Assembly (NCBI GenBank): GCA_020912385.1
Contig: CP087221.1
Location: forward strand, 992,001-1,056,000
Direction: 5' to 3'
DNA from: Neofusicoccum parvum
Lineage: Eukaryota; Ascomycota; Dothideomycetes; Botryosphaeriales; Botryosphaeriaceae
Length of the DNA: 64,000 nucleotides
Within the stretch, counting starts at the first letter, position 1. Each line of letters starts with the position of its first letter. Shown here piece by piece: positions 23,101 to 31,153 of this stretch. The notes beneath the pieces are model-generated. The model had not been told where the DNA came from. It ran no database searches and was given only the letters and a program-made list of their open reading frames with translations. The translations under genes were made by a program, and so were the position numbers.

Positions 23101-23880
23101 CGGGAGATCGCCACCTTGCGCTTGCTGCTGAGCGGCTGCCGAACCTTCATTTGTGGCCCACTTCTTGATACAACCAAGATGGAAGACAGTCCAGCACGTC
23201 CGGCACGACCAACTCTTTGAATTTCTCTGAACTTCATTCGTGCAAATAGCACACTCATAGAGACCATTATCGATATCCTCGTGAACTCGGGTAGCAATAT
23301 CGGCGGCGGTGGATCGTGAAGCTCGACGTTTGCGGGGTTGTTGAGGGCCCTTCGGGAGCCTTGGTGCGGCCGGCTGGCCGGGGAGAAAATCCGGAGCATC
23401 TGCTTGCAGTTGAGTAGCATCTGCCTGGGCAGCAGCAGCAGCATCAGCCGTGGTAAGTTGGCCGCCAAAGCGCCTGCCCTGGAATGTCCTGACGTTCTGT
23501 CTTGCTGAGTTCCCTCCCCGGGGCGCGCCACCACCACCGCGGCCTCCCCTACGACCACGACCTGCTTGGTTGTTCTCATTGCCACCGTTCAACGCCGGCG
23601 CTGGTGACGGGACTGCCGAGGATTCCTGGGTATCCGGCACTACAGAGGCTGGCCTCATTGCTAGGAGCGCGTCCCTTGCGGGTTGCGCCCGTCCACCTCT
23701 TCCGCCTCTACCGCCCCTTCCCCGTGGGGCAGACTGTTGTGGAGGCTGGTCATTGTGCGACTGCTCGGTATTTCCTTGCTGGCCGCCACGCTGCGGTCTC
23801 CTTCGATTGCGGTTGCGTCCGGGCGCGTCATTCGACGATTGGGCTTGAGGTGCCGGGGAAGCCTCAGCAACGGCGGACAT
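20194..23880 (-). CDS. FAP1: NF-X1-type zinc-finger protein, FAP1-like, with R3H domain
   Basis: Uninterrupted minus-strand ORF. It is open to 24039, but the ATG at 23880 in CCACC-ATG-TCC context is the likely start, giving about 1,228 residues. A Gly/Arg-rich N-terminal tail is followed by a RING/PHD-like Cys-His finger (YECAICTNEVQ ... CWTVFHLGCIKKW ... WRCPGC), then about nine NF-X1 fingers such as CPHPCPELCHAGPCPPC, CGEHFCEQPCHEGLCGAC and CGNHRCQELCHKGPCGSC. An R3H-like single-stranded nucleic-acid-binding segment (QQRAFIHALAEDFGLDSES) and an acidic, Glu/Ala-rich C-terminus complete it. The family comprises yeast Fap1 (binds FKBP12, protects from rapamycin), human NFX1 and fly shuttle craft. 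A RING-linked E3 or nucleic-acid-binding role is family knowledge; the target here is unknown. It is divergent from BIG1. Confidence 0.92.
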   Translation of the reverse strand: MSAVAEASPAPQAQSSNDAPGRNRNRRRPQRGGQQGNTEQSHNDQPPQQSAPRGRGGRGGRGGRAQPARDALLAMRPASVVPDTQESSAVPSPAPALNGGNENNQAGRGRRGGRGGGGAPRGGNSARQNVRTFQGRRFGGQLTTADAAAAAQADATQLQADAPDFLPGQPAAPRLPKGPQQPRKRRASRSTAADIATRVHEDIDNGLYECAICTNEVQRNSKSWSCRTCWTVFHLGCIKKWATNEGSAAAQQQAQGGDLPPPRQWRCPGCNLPQDVVPKSFTCWCEKEVDPRPLAGLPPFSCGNTCSRDRVMPKKCPHPCPELCHAGPCPPCTQMGPTQICFCGKESKTRKCLDTDYDNGWSCGQVCGELMPCGEHFCEQPCHEGLCGACEVRVEARCYCGQVEKMILCCDKNDEMESKRTYTTETGEEVVEDWIGLFECGNICHRDFDCGKHQCEQTCHTQNAKPTHCPRSPDVVTHCGCGKTALKDITTEVRTTCEDKIPNCNKPCSKPLACGHACNQICHSGECLPCTKRVTITCRCGRTSLTTICHQGIEEKPQCIRTCRVTLNCGRHECGERCCPGESKAAQRASNRRKPRPLDSAPQSRDDNFEAEHICTRPCGRLLKCGNHRCQELCHKGPCGSCREAIFDEISCDCGRTVLQPPLPCGTKPPPCRFQCERPKACGHPQVAHNCHQDEESCPKCPFLTVKPCMCGKNQLKNQPCFLVDARCGEICGKKLKCGAHRCRKSCHKPGECEDAGTSCKQACGKEKTCCSHPCSNQCHSPYACDESKPCQYKILITCSCQHNKQEARCLATKDNEGNLKKSLKCDDECARLERNRKLALALNVDPEAHKDDHIPYSAETLSLYQQNVQWAQTQEREFRVLATSPEEKRLRFKPMPSQQRAFIHALAEDFGLDSESMDPEPHRHVVVYKTPRFVSAPTKTVGECVRIRYNQRAATGAVATTTDTSKKLKASNVVGDPYNGFLLSNPRFALTIEELRTAIRPVTDTIPIAQFDIAFLPSDEVVLKANAALSERDLETTLKNVKAGLSREVRSHALGSIQLCRVDSSLNILRRETDSVANGGWSQVAAKAAAPARARPQQTTRAGSNSFTVLSLSSKSKQSREKEKEKKKVLEETVDDWEMAEAMEEEKERLESGEASKVASGAATEDEAEGGEREEDRAGESSVIDAEASGAVVEAEASGPTESDENRVDEATVASDAGAAAETTVSE

Positions 23881-24565
23881 GGTGGAAGTGGGTGGCTCTC
23901 GAGTGCGGCCCGTAGCAGACTCCAGGGTGACAGCGCTTGAAAAATGTGCGAGAGATGCTGCAGAAGGCAGATTGGGAAGGTGAGGATGGGCAGGCAAAGC
24001 GGAAGGCGCCAGCGAGGGTGGCGCGATTGTGGGCTTCAAAAAAACAGCCCACTGGAACTTGGTAGGAAAACGGCAAAGTGCGCGGCGTGCGGAGGAGGGG
24101 GCACGGGCTGGCGGGTCAGCAAGAGTCGTGTTGTTGCGAGAACAGAAGGCGCGGCGGGGCGGAATCTTCTTTATTTGGGCTCAGCGCCAGAAAAGTCCGG
24201 AGGGCGCGCAGCGCAGCGGAACCCTATGACGCACGGCCCCGTGAGTCACTCTATCTCATCGGCTTGTGCTGCACGGATTGTGGCAATGCCGGTCCAGTGC
24301 AGTCCTGGGCTTTTGCTCAGCCGCACGCCAGCCGCTCCAGGGTCCAGCGCGGCGGCGGTCTGCTCCAAGGGCGAGCCCTAGTTTCAGAGCACTCTAGCAC
24401 AGCTCTGTCGCGGTCATCGAACACGCCGCGGCGCCATCCCGCCTTATCGCCGGCCGCCGGGAAAAACGACGGGCCGGGCTTGGCCAGCGCAACCGTCGCG
24501 GCCATCCCAAGCTTCAGGTGCCCGTCCGCCGCAGCACGCACCCAGATCCCGCGCCCACTTCCATC
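23881..24565. other. Divergent promoter region, FAP1-like / BIG1
   Basis: 685 bp shared upstream region. The minus frame remains open for 53 codons beyond the chosen FAP1-like start, but this part reads as low-complexity Pro/Ala/Ser. No TATA box recognised. Confidence 0.5.
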
Positions 24566-25658
24566 ATGGCTCTTCGAACCGTCGGCGCGATAGCGCTGTC
24601 TATCTCCACCGCCTCCGCTTTCCAAGGCACCTCGCCGCTCTTCGTTGTTTCGTCCGCGAAGTAAGCCAGGTCGACGCCCGAGCTCGCCCGCTGCGCCAGC
24701 TAACTCTCGATCCCCAGCAGCATCCCCGACTTCGCCAGCAGGAACATCGTCTCCTCGTCCTCCGCTGCCCAGTCCGTCGAGCAGCTTCTTGCTGGCTGCC
24801 CCGCCGAATCCTACGTCATCGTCAACCAGCCCGGCGTCTCGGTCGACGACTTCGACAACAAGTGGTCTGCACCGTGGCTGCGGCAACGGTTCCAGAAGAC
24901 TGAGGCCGGCATCTCGACCGGATCAATCAATGAGGTTGTTGGCGGGACCAACGCCGAGGACGTGGTCAAATATGTGGAGAGGCAGTGCAAGGCCACCAGG
25001 ATGAACGTCGACGCGTCGAGTAGGTTGAGCGGTTGCTTGGCGTGTAGAAGCATTCTAACACGCTCGTCCAGGCGGTTACATTTCCCTCGAGGATGAGTTC
25101 CCGCGGGTCATCAAGCTCGACTTCGCGGCCCCGCCCACCACTCCCGATGAGAGGGCCTCCGCGCTCACCGAGAACGGTACATACGACCGCCCGCCAGCCG
25201 TGAAGTCCATCATCTGACGAGTCTAGATTCATTCCTCGATGCCTTGATGTCCAGCGTCCAAGAGAAGAGCTTCAGCGTCATCTACACCACCATACCTCCC
25301 ACCGTCGACCAGATCCCGCCTCCGAAGCAGCAGCACCCGATCCAGGGCTACGAGATGGATGAGACTTTCCCGCTCCACACCGAGATGAAGCGTGCTCTGT
25401 CCAGCCGCGCAGAGGGTGATGAGGATGTCGCTCTCTTCGAGAAATACCAGTTCCTTTCTCCGGGTACGTACTTCTGAGACGTCCACACCCATAACTCTCC
25501 ATCTTACAGCAACCACAGGTATCTTCATGGGTGTTTCCGTCAGCATCGTCCTCTTCCTCATCCTCTATGTCGGTGTCACCGCCGTCGCCGGTCTCGAGGT
25601 CTCCTACTACGCCTTCAGCAAGGAGATGGGCCCCGCCGCGCAGAAGAAGCAGCAGTAA
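24566..25658 (+). CDS. BIG1: BIG1-family ER membrane protein (beta-1,6-glucan assembly)
   Basis: Five exons: 24566-24660, 24718-25019, 25072-25176, 25227-25463 and 25519-25658, about 292 residues. A signal peptide (MALRTVGAIALSISTASAF) precedes the FQGTSPLFVVSS motif typical of the family. A luminal domain follows, and one C-terminal membrane helix (GIFMGVSVSIVLFLILYVGV) ends in a short cytosolic tail with the lysine-rich end AAQKKQQ. The TM segment matches the Ac45/Voa1-type membrane domain shared by Big1 and V-ATPase accessory subunits. In yeast Big1 is an ER protein required for normal cell-wall beta-1,6-glucan. The first acceptor is a tandem CAGCAG (24715-24720): use of the second would drop one Ser and keep the frame. 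I am fairly sure of the family; VOA1-type assignment is the alternative. Confidence 0.85.
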
Positions 25659-26849
25659 CTTGTACGATTTGAAACCGGAATCATTCATTTGGAGTTCTTC
25701 ACGGGGATCGGGGCAACTGTGTCTGTTCTTGTACAAATCACACACTCCAACAAAGCGCCGATTGTGGGGAGGCTGAAGCGGACGGGGAAATAGAGATACC
25801 TTGAGCGACACATTCACGGAGCGCCAGGTGGGAAAGAAAGCTTATTCAGGTGGCACGGCGGCGATATGGTTTTTTGTAACGGACTTTGGCTAGCTGTATC
25901 ATGCATTACTATTGAAGTTATCTCCAGCGCACCATTAAAAGAAGTTCGCACGGCAGAGCCATGCGCGAAATTGCAGGGTTGCGCCGTTTGCTTCGACAGT
26001 CCACGGCATGCCCGAGATCGTATTGCCCCTCATACGCGGCACCCTGCAGCAAATTCTGCCACTGGTGTGTGCCATGTCTGACTTGACATGTTCTACCACA
26101 ACGGCCGTCCGCATCCAGTACCTCGGACATGGAACCAGCTCACAACATCACAACCACCACATCAACAATCGAATAAGCAGGTGCCGCAGATTTTTTTTTT
26201 TTTTTTTTGGAGTGAAGGCGGCCGAGTAAAGGGCACGGAAGCAGTGACCCATACCTAAGAATACAAATAGTTGAAGAAGAGACCAATCTCTCAATCTGAA
26301 CATGACTCAGTAAAGGAAAAGAAAAGGAAAATAGTAAAATCAATAGCCCAGACACGGTTTGATCCTCTCTGAGCGTTTTTCTTCTATGAAGTTAGACGCA
26401 GAGAGAGTTGTGTTTATGTACGTCGGCCTCGCCCCACCGATACCCCCGCGGAGAACCCGCCATTCTGAATACCCGACGTCCTCCGATATGTTCTCCAAAG
26501 GTTGGAGCGAAAGGCTGTGCGTATTTGTCCTGGGTGGGTCCTGCACTTGGAATCTGGTTTGGGCCTGGTTTGTTTTGCGAAGGAAGAAAAGCAATTTGTC
26601 GAAGTTTAGAAGCGAGGTTGCTCATTTCGGTTGACGATTTACTGCCGTCGGAAGACGAGCGGTGATGTTGGTGTACAGAGCTCCGAATCCGCAAAGATCC
26701 GCAGCGGGAAGAAATCCGTTCAAGTAAAGAAGGAAGAAAAGCGAATTGAAACCCGGAAGACGTGCACAACGACGATCCGTTCATTTTACAAGCGTTCGCG
26801 GCGGAGCGAGACGCTGGTCCTAACGCCAAAGAGGGAGAGTAGCGGTCGT
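25659..26849. other. Convergent intergenic region
   Basis: Between the 3' ends of BIG1 and the pheromone gene. It holds an 18-T homopolymer at 26191-26208 and no recognisable gene. A plus-strand frame at 26359-26634 has no supporting features. Confidence 0.5.
26191..26208. repeat. Poly-T tract (18 nt)
   Basis: Uninterrupted run of T in intergenic DNA; the right position for a slippage-prone simple repeat, no function implied. Confidence 0.8.
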
Positions 26850-27665
26850 TTAATCCTCATCCGTGACGACAAGCTTGTCGTCGGTGACAAGGAGCTCACC
26901 GCCGATGGTGGCGATGTAGCCGTTGAGGGCCTCGAGGTCGCGCTTGGCCTTCGAGCAAGGCTGGCCCTTCCAGCGGCACCACGGCTCAGCCTCGCGCTTG
27001 GCCTTGGAGCACGGCTGTCCCTTCCAGCGGCACCACGCCTCCGGCTCGGGCTCGGCGGCCGCGTCGGCCACGGCGTCCGCGGCGCGCTTGAGTTTCGAGC
27101 AGGGCTGACCCTTCCAGCGACACCACGGCTCGGCCTCGCGCTTGGCCTTCGAACACGGCTGACCCTTCCACCGGCACCACGGGTCGGCGATGGGCAGGGG
27201 CTCGGCCTCGCGCTTCTTCGAGCACGGCTGGCCCTTCCACCTGCACCACGGCTCGGCTTCTGGCTCGGCCTCGCGCTTCACGGCGCAGTTGCCGCGCCAG
27301 CCGCAGAAGGGGTCGCGCTTGGTGATTTCTGTGGAATGCAATGTCAGTGAACGAGTTCTCTAAAGGGGATGGGGGCACTTACCAGGATCCTCAGGATTGT
27401 AATCGTGGGCAATGTCGGTCAGCTCTTTAAGGAGCTCTTCGTTCGTGCGCTTAACAAGATGGCACTCGGCGTTGTCGCCGCAAGACGTGGCATCCGGGCG
27501 GGCAAGCGCAAGGGCGGCAGCGCTGGCAGCACGCTTGACCTGATAACATGCCTCGCCGGGCTCGTTGCAGCGCTTTAGAAGCTCGGCGGTGTTGGAATCT
27601 TGAGTGATGGCGGTGGCAGAGCTTACCGCGATTGCGGAAGCAAAGAGGAAGGCTACAACCCTCAT
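26850..27665 (-). CDS. Alpha-factor-type mating pheromone precursor
   Basis: Two exons, 27665-27383 and 27328-26850, with a 54-nt intron (GTAAGT...CCACAG), about 253 residues. A signal peptide ([19 protein letters not shown]) leads a pro-region with Cys-bearing segments ending in KR ([26 protein letters not shown]). After the intron come five copies of [10 protein letters not shown] followed by KKR, KAKR or KLKR, plus a degenerate first copy ([12 protein letters not shown]). The Lys-Arg pairs are Kex2 cleavage sites and the EAEP spacers resemble Ste13 dipeptidyl-aminopeptidase sites. The core resembles the Sordariomycete alpha pheromone pattern W-C-x4-G-Q-x-C. The secreted peptide would be sensed by a Ste2-type receptor on the opposite mating type. 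One spacer ([16 protein letters not shown]) is expanded. The C-terminus ([17 protein letters not shown]) is acidic and non-repeated. Symbol left blank because naming varies between species. Confidence 0.92.
26949..27248 (-). repeat. Five coding repeats of the pheromone core
   Basis: The 33-bp units encoding [11 protein letters not shown] lie at 27216-27248, 27147-27179, 27093-27125, 27003-27035 and 26949-26981, in order of translation. Their peptides are identical but they differ by silent changes (Arg as AGG, CGG or CGC; Pro as CCG or CCT; Gly as GGC or GGA), so selection rather than very recent duplication keeps the peptide constant. Confidence 0.9.
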
Positions 27666-27762
27666 GTTGAAGTTGTCGAAAAGGGGTGTTGATTTTTTAG
27701 CTTTTAGAATGAATGACCCAGTAGGTTGGAGAGGTAAAGATCAAGACGGCGAGACTCTATGG

Positions 27763-27768
27763 TTTATA
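27763..27768 (-). promoter_or_regulatory. TATA-like box of the pheromone gene
   Basis: TATAAA on the minus strand, about 100 bp upstream of the ATG at 27665, the usual distance for a regulated fungal promoter. Judged from position only. Confidence 0.35.
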
Positions 27769-27800
27769 TGTGTTACCTCGTGAAGATGTGGTGACCTTTG

Positions 27801-27854
27801 GTCAATAAGCCTCAATAGGGTCTTCCTGAGCTCAATAGGCACAACGGCTCAATA
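27801..27854. repeat. Cluster of CTCAATA words upstream of the pheromone gene
   Basis: GTCAATA at 27801, CTCAATAGG at 27811 and at 27831 (exactly 20 bp apart), and CTCAATAA at 27848. This is a candidate regulator-binding cluster 136-190 bp upstream of the ATG. The factor is unknown, and the same word recurs elsewhere in AT-rich parts of the window. Confidence 0.35.
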
Positions 27855-28986
27855 AAGAGCCCATGCGCCTAACTCGGCAACCAAGCTCTTCCCATTTGTC
27901 CTGGTAGTCTGGAGCTGGCTTTGTATCTTCGGTGACGCTGCAGTCTGGATAATCGCGCAGGGTTGTGAGTGATTGGACGCTGTTGGACAAGCCCCTCTGC
28001 CTGTGGCATGGATGATCGCCTGCTGTATTACGGTGCTCTGCGTATGGTCTGCGTCAAGCCTTTTCCAGCGCGCTCACTCCATAGGCTTTGAGTCCGACTG
28101 AGCATCAGTACAAGTTCAACCGGTCTGCCACATTCTACACTGGCCGAGCGGACTGGCGCCTGAGCCGGTCCTTGCCACTTTGACAGCATCGAAATAAACC
28201 CGAGATCAAAAATCAGCTCTGTGACAAAGGGCGAGACCAAGGAGGCTCCTGAACAACTCCATGACGGCGTTGTGGCCATGTGAGAGTTCTTGTTGATGGG
28301 CAAGAGGATGGCCGGATGAGGTTCTCAATAAGATATTCTTCCCCGATTGGGATTAGCGCCAGCCTGTCTCAATAGCAGCTCCAGCCAGCTCTCTCACAAG
28401 ACTTTGGGAAACAAGCGGAGAAGCTGTTGGCAGGACAGCTATTGAGAGGAACATTGTGATCAGAAGAACGGGGGCCTGAAGGCGTTTCGTTCAGCCGAAT
28501 GGCTTGGGCTCCCAGTGACTTGGGATTTTCCACGTGGAACGGTGAGCGAGAACGACGGCACCGAGCATAGGCCAGTGCTGCGGCCGACGGTCCCCTGCGC
28601 TGGACAAACAGGGCGAAGACGAAGACGTGGACAAAGCTGTGGGCTGCCGCAGCAGTCATCCAGTCACACATGGGCCGACCATGCCCTCCGCCGCAGGCAA
28701 TTCGCTGCATGATGTGGGATAGAGCGAGCAGCCGCTCGTGCACCCGTGGCGCCTGTCAAAGCCATAGCGTTGTCACCCACAGATCGGGCTGGTGCAGGCG
28801 CGTTTCGGGGCAGCGGGCAGGTGAGGAGGAGGTGGTGTTGAGCTGGCGCGGTGGAGACGGAGGGCCGGGGAGCGGAGGGCTGCGGGCCGAGGCGCGGTGT
28901 CAGTGTCGTCACGCCAGTGCCAGCGCTGGCCTGAGCTCGCGCTTTTCGCGTTCGCGTCTCCAGCGCCAGCAGCTTTCTCACCTCCA

Positions 28987-31153
28987 ATGCGCGCCCGAAT
29001 CTACCGCCCCGCGGTGCGTCCGTCGCTCCTTCGCACCTCAAGCTGGACCTGTGCCTCCTGCAGGCTGCGCACCGTCGCTCGGCGCCCTCTCGCAACCACC
29101 CAGCCGCCTCCAGACGAAAAGCCGTACTACATCACCACGCCCATCTTCTACGTCAACGCCGGTACTGCGCTCCATCGACCCCAATTGCCTGTGATCAAAT
29201 GCTGAGCTGTCTCGGAAGCAAGCCCCCCATGTCGGCCACCTGTCCTCCATGGTCCTCGCGGACATCATAAAAAGATGGCAAGTTTTGGAGGGAAAGAAGG
29301 CCATTCTGGCCACTGGCACCGACGAGCATGGATTGAAGGTTTGGCCATTGTCTACGCCGCAGCATCTACGAATGCTCACATCGCGGTACAACAGGTCCAG
29401 CAGGCTGCAGCCAAAGCTGGTAGCGAGCCGCTTCCCTTTTGCGATAAAGGCGCCGAAGTCTTCAAGGTAGGAGAGACTCTGTCATCTACCTGAATGTAAA
29501 GCTGACTTAAGAAGAACCTAGCTGCCAAAGGACTGATCTCTAACGAGCACTTCGTGCGCACCACCGACCAATCTCACAAAGACGCTGTACAATACGCATG
29601 GGTAGGCAGGCCGATGGCAGTGAGAGCAGTTCGGACAAGGGCTGACTCCGGTGAAGCTTCTGCTCAAGGAGCGGGGTTACATATACAGCTCCAAGCACGA
29701 AGGATGGTATTCCGTTAGCGACGAAACATATTACCCCAGCTCTGGTGTCCACTTGATCGTGGAGCCTGCTACGGGCCGGAAGATCATGGTATGTCTAGTC
29801 TCGCCGGCGTCGTCTTACGCTGTGCTGACCGATCTCAGGCTTCCATTGAAACTGGCAAAGAAGTCGAGTGGACAACGGAGATCAACTACCATTTTCAACT
29901 GTCGGCCTTCAAGGACCAGCTGCTTGAGTTCTACCGCGAGAATCCTGGATGGATCATACCACAATTCCGCATGGATGATGTTGTGCGGGCCGTTTCCTCT
30001 GGCCTCGAAGACCTCTCCATATCTCGACCATCGTCGCGGCTCACGTGGGGAGTCCCTGTCCCCAACGATGATTCTCAGACCGTCTACGTCTGGCTGGATG
30101 CGTTACTGAACTATGCAACCAAAGTTGGCTATCCTTGGGCCCCAGGTAAGATGGAGGCCAGTGGCTGGCCGGCAGATTGCCATGTCATCGGCAAAGACAT
30201 CACACGGTAAGGACGAGAGGGGAAAGGGAGCATCCAAAGACCACGCTAATGGATATTCAGTTTCCACTGTATATACTGGCCGGCATTCCTGATGGCACTC
30301 TCTCTTCCTCTTCCCAAGAGGGTGCTCACAACTGCCCATTGGACCATGAATAGCCAAAAGATGTCAAAGTCCGTAGGCAATGTTGTGAACCCCTTCTTCG
30401 CTCTAGATCGGTTCGGGCCCGATGCAATGCGCTACTACCTTGCACACGACGGCGGTATCAGCCAGGATGCGAACTACAGCAATTACTACGTAGTCGAGCG
30501 CTACAGGAAGGGTCTCCAGGGTGGCTTGGGCAATCTTGCCAGCAGGGTCCTGAAGGGCAAAGGCTGGGATGTCAGAAGAGCGGTTGCTACTGGCAAGGAG
30601 AACACACCCAAAAATTCGGGCAGCAAGCAGCAAGGAAAGGCGCGCGACCACTTCAGCCTGCTGCGTAACCTTCCTGGTGAAGTCCAAGGAAAGATGCAAG
30701 CTCTTGATGTGAGCGGTGGGCTGAAGACCATTATGGAGGCCGTTTACGAAGTGAGCTCTCCTAACTCCGCACAATTGAACCCCGCCCACTGACAGTACAA
30801 TTTACCAGACAAACCGCTACCTTCAGGATGCTGCTCCATGGGACTTTGTCCCGAAGTCTCCGAAGGGGGTCCCCGCTGCCGAACAGCCTGATGTGGTTGT
30901 CCCCGAGCGGAATCGGCCGCACGTCGACCGCACCATTTTCCTCTGTGCAGAAGCGTTACGGATTACGGCCATTCTACTACAACCGTACATGCCCGGCAAG
31001 GCCACACAATTGCTAGACATGCTAGGCGTAGACGAAGCAAAGCGAAGCTTTGAATTCGCTGATGTGTGCAAGGACCTTGATTACGGTGTCAGCAAGACCG
31101 ACCTGAAGAAGGCGGTCCTATTCCCGCCAATTGGAATTGACGAGCTCGATTGA
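28987..31153 (+). CDS. MSM1: Mitochondrial methionyl-tRNA synthetase
   Basis: Eight exons: 28987-29161, 29223-29338, 29395-29466, 29515-29601, 29657-29788, 29839-30206, 30261-30750 and 30809-31153, all in phase, about 594 residues. The enzyme charges mitochondrial tRNA-Met with methionine. The Arg-rich, acid-poor N-terminus (MRARIYRPAVRPSLLRTSSW) is a mitochondrial targeting sequence. The class I catalytic core starts at YYITTPIFYVNA and contains the HIGH-type motif PHVGHL, split from the preceding strand by intron 1. The TDEHG motif follows, and the KMSKS loop is QKMSKSVGNVV. The C-terminal helical anticodon-binding domain ends at PPIGIDELD. No C-terminal tRNA-binding extension is present, as expected for the organellar enzyme. 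Acceptors of exons 3 and 4 have in-frame alternatives nearby. Confidence 0.93.

Larger units (their letters stand above)
27666..28986. other. Divergent upstream region, pheromone gene / MSM1
   Basis: 1.3 kb with no gene. On the pheromone side it holds a TATA-like box at 27763-27768 and a cluster of CTCAATA words (27801-27854, with further copies at 28324 and 28368). Confidence 0.5.

Noticed and set aside
23881..24039. Upstream in-frame extension of the FAP1-like ORF
   Set aside because: Open only by chance composition; the ATG at 23880 has the better context and begins the ordered N-terminus.
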